Assembly (NCBI GenBank): GCA_025194985.1
Contig: JAOANE010000042.1
Location: 1-19,483 of the forward strand
Length of the DNA: 19,483 bases
Direction of reading: 5' to 3'
DNA from: Regnicoccus frigidus
GTDB taxonomy: Bacteria > Cyanobacteriota > Cyanobacteriia > PCC-6307 > Cyanobiaceae
Position 1 is the stretch's first letter, and each line of letters starts with the position of its first letter. The position numbers and the translations under genes were made by a program. This document shows, one piece after another, positions 14,080 to 19,483 of the stretch. The notes beneath the pieces were generated by a model. It was not told the DNA's origin and did not search any database. It saw nothing but the letters and a program-made list of their open reading frames with translations.

Positions 14080-14915
14080 CAACGCTCACAAACGTGAGCA
14101 GCGTCGTCGGCCCGCTCGGCGTACTCGAATCCATGGCGAAGCCGCCAAGAGAAGATGGGCGGAAGTCCCGCATTCAGGATGGCCTGGCAGGTGCGCTCCA
14201 CGTCGTAGCTCACTTCACGGATCTCTACCGCGTCATGGTCTTCGTCGACAGTGATGTACGTGGCCTTGGTGCTGCCGTGCCGTGGTTCGCCTACCGACCC
14301 CGCATTGATGAGGCGGCGAAGCGGTAGATCGAGCTGATGCTCGCTGCTCGCGAGATTGGAACTTGAGGTTGCGGCGCCAGCAGGTTTCTGAACCCGCACC
14401 CGGATGGAGCCATGGTTCAACCTGCGCACATAGGGGCGATGGGTGTGGCCACAGAGCAAGGTGTCGGCCTCCGCAGAATCGACTCGCTCCAGGGCCGTGA
14501 AAGCATTCATGTCAGGCAGGAGATATTCGTGCTGACTGTTGGGGCTGCCATGCACAAACAACAGGCGCCCACGGCGTAGCGAAAAAGGAAGGCCTGCCAG
14601 AAAGTCTCGGTTTTCAGCCTTGAGCTGGGACGCTGTCCAATGGTGTGCCAGCTGCCCACGTCGTTCGGCCAGTTGGGAGGGATAGCTGCAATCGCAGGCA
14701 TCGAGCCCCTCGATGATGTCCTCATCCCAGCAGCCCTGGCAGCTGGGAATGCCCCGCTCACGTACCAGCTCCACCACCTCATTGGGTTGGGGGCCATAGC
14801 CAACCAGATCACCCAGGCAGATGATGGTGTCAAGACCCAACTGATCAATGTCGGCCAACACCGCCTCCACGGCGGCCAGGTTGGCGTGCAAGCAGGAGAG
14901 AACGGCGATAGCCAT
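14079..14915 (-). CDS. Metallophosphoesterase family protein 1 with altered metal-ligand motifs
   Basis: 278 residues from ATG 14915; an upstream TTG (14924) overlapping the previous stop is possible. Calcineurin-like motifs in order: SCLHAN (7-12), LGDLVGYGPQPNEVVEL (34-50), QGCWDED (60-66), LFVHGSPN (119-126), GHTHRPY (156-162) and NAGSVGEPRHG. The framework is that of YfcE-like phosphodiesterases, but the Asp of S-D-x-H is Cys and the Asn-His of GNH(D/E) is Cys-Trp. GDxxGYGP, VHG and GHTH are intact. The C-terminus adds several Cys and His residues. The changes could alter metal choice, which is suggestive in a zinc-starvation operon, but no substrate can be assigned. It lies between the P-loop gene (5-nt gap) and its degenerate paralog (overlapping). 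Confidence 0.8.
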   Translation of the reverse strand: MAIAVLSCLHANLAAVEAVLADIDQLGLDTIICLGDLVGYGPQPNEVVELVRERGIPSCQGCWDEDIIEGLDACDCSYPSQLAERRGQLAHHWTASQLKAENRDFLAGLPFSLRRGRLLFVHGSPNSQHEYLLPDMNAFTALERVDSAEADTLLCGHTHRPYVRRLNHGSIRVRVQKPAGAATSSSNLASSEHQLDLPLRRLINAGSVGEPRHGSTKATYITVDEDHDAVEIREVSYDVERTCQAILNAGLPPIFSWRLRHGFEYAERADDAAHVCER

Positions 14916-14920
14916 GGGTG

Positions 14921-15706
14921 TCAAGGCGATGGGGTCGGCAGTTGTTGCTGTTGGCGCAAGGGCCCCTGCTGCAGCTCCAGAGCCGCGTCGCTGAGCAGGC
15001 AGTCGTTGATCGTGTTTTGTATCTGGTTCAGCTGAAGTTGCTTCCCTTGCACGACCAATCGCGACAACCGCGTTGGACGTCCATGTGGTGATTCCAGCTC
15101 CAGCAAGGGTAGAAATTGGGACCCCTCCTGGCTCACGATCCAGTTGAACAGGAAGCCGCGGCCGTCAGGCAGGTTGACATGGGCCTTGGCGCGGAAAATA
15201 TCGCCGTAGGCTCCATTCACCAGCTCAAACCAGAAGCTGCTCAGACTGTCTGGATCCCACACCGCACCATTGAGCGGCAGGCTGTGGTGCTCAAGAGCGC
15301 TGAATTCGAGGGTGTCCTGCTGGGGCAATTCGTTATCACGGCCAAAATGCAGATGACACTGAGGCATCAGCTGCAGGGCCGCCAGCTGGGGGATCAGGCG
15401 TCGATCGATCCCGGCCAATCCGCTCTCCGCTGGGTGGTGAAACTGTGGTATCTCAAGGCAGGCCAGCAGATTGGTGGCGTGTGAAGCCAGGCTGACGTCT
15501 TGGTCAGCGAGATCCATCAGTTCCGGGCATTGATCGCACAGAAAGGCCTGGTCGAGGCCGCCATCCTCAGCGTGTTGCAGGCCTTCATCCGCAAATCCGG
15601 GAAGGCGGAGGTAGCCGCAAGGCCCAAGGTGGGCCTGAAAATGTTTCAGGATCCAGGCCGTCTTGCCACAGCCTGGAGGTCCGGAGATCAGCAGGATCTG
15701 GCTCAT
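14921..15706 (-). CDS. P-loop NTPase with CobW_C-like tail, divergent COG0523 relative
   Basis: 261 residues from ATG 15706, overlapping the GTPase 2 stop as ATGA. Walker A GPPGCGKT (9-16) follows a short first strand. The middle contains a C-D-Q-C pair (57-60) and many His residues. The C-terminal part (about 151-240), with GDIFRAKAHVNLPDGRGFLFNWIV, looks like the CobW C-terminal domain, in which VFRAKG...FLF is usual. The GCxCC metal site and the NKxD guanine motif of true COG0523 proteins are absent, so nucleotide preference and metal transfer are open. It ends in a Gln/Pro-rich tail. Its tight coupling to a canonical GTPase suggests that the two act together, perhaps as a heterodimer. The assignment to the CobW family is by eye and moderate. 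Confidence 0.75.
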   Translation of the reverse strand: MSQILLISGPPGCGKTAWILKHFQAHLGPCGYLRLPGFADEGLQHAEDGGLDQAFLCDQCPELMDLADQDVSLASHATNLLACLEIPQFHHPAESGLAGIDRRLIPQLAALQLMPQCHLHFGRDNELPQQDTLEFSALEHHSLPLNGAVWDPDSLSSFWFELVNGAYGDIFRAKAHVNLPDGRGFLFNWIVSQEGSQFLPLLELESPHGRPTRLSRLVVQGKQLQLNQIQNTINDCLLSDAALELQQGPLRQQQQLPTPSP

Positions 15707-16740
15707 CGTTCTGCCAAACAGGCCTCGAGCTGCGCCTTTAGGCCGGCCTGATCAATGTCTTTGCCGATCGCTACCACCTTGGTGTGCCGAGGGCTGCCTT
15801 GCGGCCAGTCGGAATCATCAATCGTGAAGCGTTTGCCGCAGAGGTGAAACAGGTGGCGGCGGTTGCTCTCGCGAAACCAGAGCACCCCCTTGGCTCGAAA
15901 CACGTTGGCCGGCAGCTGCTTGTCGAGAAAGTGTTGAAAGCGGCGTAGATCAAAGGGAGCATCTGCCGCTAGAGACACTGAACGGAATCCCTCCAGCTCA
16001 GGCGTGTGGGCGTCTGCGTGGTTGTGCACATGGTCGTGCGATTGATGGTGGTTGTGTTGGTGATCTTGGCCGTGATGGACGTGGTGGTCGTGATCCTTTC
16101 TGAGCGCTTCCTGGTCTTGGAGCGCCACCAATAGATCCGTTTCGAACAGGCCCACACTCAGCAGCATTGACAGGGGCACATCGCCATGGCTGGCATGCAG
16201 GATGCGGGCATCGGGCTTGATCTCCCTCAGGCGAGCCTCCACGGCCACTAGCCGTTCGGCATCGACAAGGTCACATTTGTTGAGTACAAGGATGTCGCCG
16301 TACACAACTTGAGCCCTGGCAATCGGGCTCTTCTCAACAAAAGCGCCATCAAAATGCTCGGCATCGATCAAGGTGATGATCGAATCCAAACGGAGCAAAT
16401 CGCGAAACTCACCAGCCATGAAGGTGAGGGCCACCGGTAGCGGATCGGCCAATCCGGTGGTCTCCACCACGATGAAATCCGGCGGATCAGGGCGCTCCAG
16501 AACGCGCTGAACCGCCTCTTGCAGCTCACCGTTGATTGAACAACAAATGCAGCCGTTACTGAGCTCCACCATGTTGTCGCTGGTGGTCACCACCAGTTCG
16601 TTGTCGATGCCAACCTCGCCGAATTCATTGACTAATACAGCACTGCGCACACCCTTCTGGTTGCTGAGAATGTGGTTGAGGAGCGTGGTCTTGCCGGCAC
16701 CGAGAAAGCCGGTGAGCACGGTGACGGGCACAGGGACCAT
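15703..16740 (-). CDS. COG0523 (CobW/G3E family) GTPase 2 with long His-rich linker, putative zinc metallochaperone
   Basis: 345 residues from ATG 16740. Seen: Walker A GFLGAGKTT (11-19), VNEFGEVGIDNELV, the metal motif GCICC (63-67), VETTGLADP (92-100), NKCD (154-157), a His-rich linker with 14 His in about 30 residues (217-245), and a CobW_C domain beginning near FRSVSLAADAPFD and including NVFRAKGVLWF. This arrangement matches zinc-responsive COG0523 proteins such as ZagA/ZigA, which bind zinc via the His linker and deliver it to clients at the cost of GTP. The gene heads a five-gene operon with overlapping stops and starts, and an exact Zur box lies 19 nt upstream. It differs from GTPase 1, which has only a short His patch, so the two may serve different clients. 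Confidence 0.92.
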   Translation of the reverse strand: MVPVPVTVLTGFLGAGKTTLLNHILSNQKGVRSAVLVNEFGEVGIDNELVVTTSDNMVELSNGCICCSINGELQEAVQRVLERPDPPDFIVVETTGLADPLPVALTFMAGEFRDLLRLDSIITLIDAEHFDGAFVEKSPIARAQVVYGDILVLNKCDLVDAERLVAVEARLREIKPDARILHASHGDVPLSMLLSVGLFETDLLVALQDQEALRKDHDHHVHHGQDHQHNHHQSHDHVHNHADAHTPELEGFRSVSLAADAPFDLRRFQHFLDKQLPANVFRAKGVLWFRESNRRHLFHLCGKRFTIDDSDWPQGSPRHTKVVAIGKDIDQAGLKAQLEACLAER

Positions 16741-16759
16741 GAGATCGCGATCATCGGCC

Positions 16760-16774
16760 TGAGAACGATTCTCA
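16760..16774. promoter_or_regulatory. Zur-box palindrome upstream of GTPase 2 operon
   Basis: TGAGAACGATTCTCA, identical to the site at 7181-7195. It lies 19 nt before the ATG of the leftward GTPase 2 gene. Reading leftward, AT-rich sequence TAGTATGAGAAT overlaps it and could be a -10 element. Zinc-bound Zur at this position would block transcription of the whole five-gene operon. Confidence 0.82.
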
Positions 16775-17279
16775 TACTACATCTATCGGGCTGAATTTTG
16801 TATGGCGGTATCCGATGGCGACACGGCGCCAAGCGACCACCCCTTCACAGGCTTGGTTGAATGCAGGGGCCGCTAGCGGAGCCGCCGCTGTGGCAAGCCT
16901 GCTTCTGCTCTCTTCTCTGGGCAGGTCTGAGGAGCGCGACAGCAATCCGGAACCGTGTGGCCAGTCCATCGATGTCTGACTCCAAAAGACAGGAGCCGGC
17001 CATCACGACCTGTTCCCCTGATCCCGTCGGAAGGGTGGCTGAGCGCTGGCTGTCATGGTCCGCGGTTCCGCCCGATGCGCTGGGAGCGCAAGCATCAGCG
17101 GCTGGAGATCAGCACCCCAGCCCACGGCCAAGCATGGCTATCAATCCGAATCCTGAACCGATAACCAACCCTTCTCCAGTGAGCCATTGCCAGCCAAGGC
17201 GTTAGCCCTTGATGGATCAACAGGGCTCAGCCCGCTTGCTTTCTGCAAAGGTGATCCTCGGCATGTTCATCTCCCTTGC
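16775..17279. other. Intergenic region without supported genes
   Basis: About 500 nt between the Zur box of the GTPase 2 operon and the 3' end of the dehydrogenase gene. Several frames are open for 60-115 codons, but none has recognisable domains, protein-like composition or a good ribosome-binding site. A short GGGC-TGA-GCCC inverted repeat (17225-17235) could be part of a transcript end for the leftward dehydrogenase operon. No tRNA, riboswitch or repeat array was recognised. Confidence 0.5.
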
Positions 17280-18188
17280 TCAACCAACAGCCGTGAGCGC
17301 TTCGCTGACCTCCCAGAGCTGGCGGCGGGTCTCTGCGTTCAGGGCCTTTGGTGCCACCCGGCAGGCCCGCGGCCAGCCGCGCATTCCCCCCAGTTGGTCG
17401 GGGCCGAAGTGCTCGCCGCCCTTGGCCTCCGCTGCTGTGGCGGCATGGAGCTGGGGCAGGGCGCCCATCGCCGCGCTCTGGAAGAGGGGATCCATCAGCC
17501 GGTAGGCCAGGCCCTCCAGCTTCGAGCCGTTGGCGGCCACTGACGCCGGCTGCAGGTTGGTGCGGGCCAGGCCGGGGTGGGCGGCCAGGGAGATCGCCGG
17601 GCTGCCGGCTGCCTGCAGCCGCTCCTGCAGTTCGAGGGCGAACATCACGTTGGCCAGCTTGCTCTGGCTGTAGGCCGCCCAACGGTCGTAGTGGCTTTCG
17701 CCCATCAGGTCATCGAAGGGGAGGCGACCGAAGAACTGGGCGCCTGAGGTGACCGTGACCACCCGGGCTCCGGGCCGCTCGGCCAGCAGCGGCAACAGGG
17801 CCGTGGTGAGGGCGAAGTGGCCCAGGTGGTTGGTGCCGAATTGCAGCTCGAAGCCATCGTGGGTGAGCTGCCGCGGCGTGCCCATCACACCAGCGTTGTT
17901 GATCAGCAGGTCGAGGCGACCGTATTGCTCGGCCAGCCAACGGGCCCCGGCACGCACGCTGGCCAAGTCGGCTAAATCGAGCATCAACACCTCCAGCCCG
18001 CCGGTGGCGGCTGGCAGCAGCTCATCACGGGCCGCCTCCCCCTTGCGGCGGGAGCGGCAGGCCAGCACCACGGTGGCGCCATGGCCGGCCAGGGCCCGGG
18101 CCGATTCAAACCCGAGCCCGCTGTTGGCTCCAGTGATCAGGGCGATCCGGCCGGTCTGATCGGGGATGTCGGCGGTGGTCCAGGGCAT
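17280..18188 (-). CDS. Short-chain dehydrogenase/reductase (SDR), retinol-dehydrogenase-like
   Basis: 302 residues from ATG 18188. Classical SDR features are present: TGANSGLG cofactor motif (19-26), ACRSRRKGE with basic residues favouring NADP(H), MLDLADL (69-75), NNAG (97-100), catalytic Ser in VTSGAQ (Ser148) and YSQSK (Tyr173, Lys177). After the active site, SLAAHPGLARTNLQ is typical of the retinol-dehydrogenase/protochlorophyllide-reductase-like branch. It probably oxidises or reduces an alcohol/ketone in the cytoplasm; the substrate is unknown. It follows the methyltransferase gene with a 31-nt gap on the same strand, so the two may be cotranscribed. It has no visible link to the zinc genes. 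Confidence 0.92.
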   Translation of the reverse strand: MPWTTADIPDQTGRIALITGANSGLGFESARALAGHGATVVLACRSRRKGEAARDELLPAATGGLEVLMLDLADLASVRAGARWLAEQYGRLDLLINNAGVMGTPRQLTHDGFELQFGTNHLGHFALTTALLPLLAERPGARVVTVTSGAQFFGRLPFDDLMGESHYDRWAAYSQSKLANVMFALELQERLQAAGSPAISLAAHPGLARTNLQPASVAANGSKLEGLAYRLMDPLFQSAAMGALPQLHAATAAEAKGGEHFGPDQLGGMRGWPRACRVAPKALNAETRRQLWEVSEALTAVG

Positions 18189-18219
18189 CGGCTTGTGGCG
18201 CGCTAACAGGTCAGGGCCT

Positions 18220-19062
18220 TCATCGTGTCGCCTGAAGTTCCATCACCGTGGGCCCCATCCAGTAAGCCCCGGGATCCTGGCTGGCCGCGGCGATCTCGGC
18301 GCTGGCGGCAGCGGCGGCGGTTGGCGTCCAGAACCCCTGGCGGATCAGCTGCTGGCCATAGACATCCACGAAGCTCTCCAGCCAGTTCGCCACGGCATCC
18401 CCAGCATCCCCAGGGCTCCCCAGGAGCGGCAATGGCCGCAGGGCATCAATGCGGAACCCCCGCGCCGCCAGCAGCGACGGCAGCCGGCGGTTCACATCGG
18501 GATCGCCGCCGGCGGCACGAAAACTGGCCAGGGCGGCGGCACCGAAACGGCGGACCGCGTCGCCATCGGGGTGGAGCCCGAAGGTGCTCCAGTGCACGTA
18601 TTCGTGAAACAACACCCGTGCCCCCGGTTTCAAGGTGGCGGCGAGCTGGTCGAGCAGGGGCTCAAGCGACGGCAGAAACATCGCCACCCAGCGGCACCAG
18701 ACAAGGTCGAAGCCCTCCTGCGGCAGTGGATCAGAGCAGAGGTCATGGCGGCGGACTTCCAGCTGGGCCAGGCCCGCTTCGGCCGCCGCCCGTCGGGCGG
18801 CCTCCCCGTAGGAGGGGCTGAGCTCCAGGGCCAGAACCCGGCCGCCGGCTCCCACCTGGCGGGCGAGCTCCAGGCTGACGAATCCCGGACCTGCCCCCAG
18901 ATCAAGCACCCGTTCACCTGCCGCCAGACCGGCCCTGCCCCAGGCTTCCTGGGCGGAGGAAAGCCAGAGCGCGTGCTGCTGGCTCAGGCGCTGCTGTTCG
19001 GCGGCGTCGGTGCCGAGCACATAGGTGCCGGTGGCCTGCGAATCAGGCTGGGAAGCGGCCAT
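18220..19062 (-). CDS. SAM-dependent class I methyltransferase
   Basis: 280 residues from ATG 19062 (MAASQPDSQATGTYVLG); a longer frame to 19278 would overlap the small upstream gene and is rejected. Motif I VLDLGAGPGFVSLEL (52-66) is followed by an acidic strand end LALELS, then LEVRRHDLCSDPLP, and a motif IV-like FDLVWCRWVAMFLP. After this come VLFHEYVHWSTFGLHPDG and a helical C-terminal part. These match small-molecule methyltransferases of the UbiE/Methyltransf_25 kind that start with a 'YxLG...ExxRL' segment. The methyl acceptor is unknown. It lies between the 85-residue protein (40-nt gap) and the dehydrogenase. Confidence 0.9.
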   Translation of the reverse strand: MAASQPDSQATGTYVLGTDAAEQQRLSQQHALWLSSAQEAWGRAGLAAGERVLDLGAGPGFVSLELARQVGAGGRVLALELSPSYGEAARRAAAEAGLAQLEVRRHDLCSDPLPQEGFDLVWCRWVAMFLPSLEPLLDQLAATLKPGARVLFHEYVHWSTFGLHPDGDAVRRFGAAALASFRAAGGDPDVNRRLPSLLAARGFRIDALRPLPLLGSPGDAGDAVANWLESFVDVYGQQLIRQGFWTPTAAAAASAEIAAASQDPGAYWMGPTVMELQATR

Positions 19063-19102
19063 CGGCGTGGATGGGTCGTGCTCGGCGTTCAGCCCTTGCG
19101 GC

Positions 19103-19360
19103 TCATTCTTCAGGGAACAGCAGGTCGGCGAGTTCGTCGGCATCGACGTCGTAGACCCGGGCGAGGCTGGTTTCGATCGCGGAAGTGACTTCGCCGGGCA
19201 GGAAGCGCATGGCGTTGAGGGCGTCCTCGGCGATGTCGTCGGTGAGCAGTTTCTCCTCCCCGCCAAGCTTCTCGTCATTGATCACTGCCATGACCCAGCT
19301 CTGGTAGGCGTAGACCAGGTCTGCGAACTCCAGTTCGGGATCGTTGAGGTCGAGGCCCAT
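19103..19360 (-). CDS. Small acidic protein, probably conserved in cyanobacteria, function unknown
   Basis: 85 residues from ATG 19360 (MGLDLNDPELEFADLVYAYQ). The protein is acidic and predicted mainly helical, with ELEFADLVYAYQSWVMAVINDEK, EEKLLTDDIAEDALNAMRFLPGEVTSAIETSLARVYDVDADELADLLFPEE. No signal peptide, membrane segment, Cys motif or enzyme motif is seen. The composition and length look like a genuine conserved protein, and I have the impression that similar proteins are widespread in cyanobacteria, but I cannot name a family or function. It is the first gene of the minus-strand group with the methyltransferase and dehydrogenase. Confidence 0.8.
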   Translation of the reverse strand: MGLDLNDPELEFADLVYAYQSWVMAVINDEKLGGEEKLLTDDIAEDALNAMRFLPGEVTSAIETSLARVYDVDADELADLLFPEE

Positions 19361-19443
19361 GGGTCTGTCAGGTTCAAGCCCTCACAGTTTGGCCCCCGAT
19401 GGGTGGGTCAGTCTCGCTTCATCCGAAATGCTTGGTTGAGCTG

Positions 19444-19483
19444 ATGTCCCCTGCACCGCCGGTTCCCGCCGCCGCCAGCCTCC
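19444..19483 (+). CDS. Possible start of a rightward gene cut by the window edge
   Basis: ATG at 19444 opens a frame (MSPAPPVPAAASL...) to the right edge, divergent from the 85-residue protein gene with an 83-nt spacer. Only 13 codons are visible and the Pro/Ala content is compatible with either an N-terminus or chance, so the call is weak. Confidence 0.3.
   Translation, partial: MSPAPPVPAAASL

Noticed and set aside
17029..17110. tRNA-Ser-like opening (GGAAGGGTGGCTGAGC)
   Set aside because: No matching acceptor stem, anticodon arm or T-loop follows.
17080..17170. Short Gly-rich hydrophobic peptide on the minus strand (GLVIGSGFGLIAML)
   Set aside because: The frame has no suitable start after an upstream stop and would give only about 19 residues.
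16861..17205. A 114-codon plus-strand frame in the intergenic region
   Set aside because: The composition is Pro/Ser/Ala-rich, there is no recognisable domain or ribosome-binding site, and it looks like random high-GC sequence.
1..19483. CRISPR array, rRNA, phage or conjugation genes
   Set aside because: No regularly spaced repeats, rRNA-like sequence or relevant protein families were seen; the only mobile DNA recognised is the IS3 element.

Overview
The window looks like a chromosomal segment of a high-GC picocyanobacterium (Synechococcus/Cyanobium type). The reasons are the dense, overlapping gene packing, a Fur-family Zur regulator beside COG0523 (CobW-like) GTPases, a znuABC zinc uptake operon of cyanobacterial type, and an 85-residue acidic protein that I associate with cyanobacteria. 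This placement is inference from gene content; no rRNA or other phylogenetic marker is present.

Layout: (1) 1-3122, minus strand: an apparent operon of a membrane fatty-acid-desaturase-like protein, a MetX-like alpha/beta hydrolase (4-nt overlap) and a glutamine-synthetase-family protein that runs off the left edge. (2) 3227-4859, minus: zur followed, with an 8-nt overlap, by a two-Rossmann FAD/NAD(P) oxidoreductase. (3) 4974-8507, plus: a COG0523 GTPase and two paralogous WD40 beta-propellers. (4) 8648-11285, plus: znuA-znuC-znuB. (5) 11200-16740, read leftward: a tightly overlapping operon of a second, His-rich COG0523 GTPase, a P-loop protein with a CobW_C-like tail, two aberrant metallophosphoesterases and an alpha/beta hydrolase. 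An IS3-family element (11361-12627) has split the hydrolase. (6) 17280-19360, minus: a small acidic protein, a SAM methyltransferase and a short-chain dehydrogenase.

Regions 2-5 appear to be one zinc-starvation island. Four Zur-box-like palindromes built on TGAGAACGATTCTCA lie at 4930-4944 (between zur and GTPase 1), 7181-7195 (before WD40 protein 2), 8551-8565 (before znuA) and 16760-16774 (before the GTPase 2 operon). When zinc is low, Zur release would be expected to raise zinc import (ZnuABC), zinc allocation (two GTPases) and a set of uncharacterised partners (two propellers, the P-loop protein, two phosphoesterase-like proteins, a hydrolase). The least familiar part is the five-gene GTPase 2 operon. 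Its phosphoesterases have lost canonical metal ligands while sharing a W-D-E signature.

The clearest structural discovery is the IS insertion. Removing the element and one copy of its GCA target duplication joins two fragments in frame into a 299-residue alpha/beta hydrolase with a plausible nucleophile, acid and histidine. The hydrolase is therefore a recently broken gene, and its original 3' end overlaps the 3' end of znuB in antisense.
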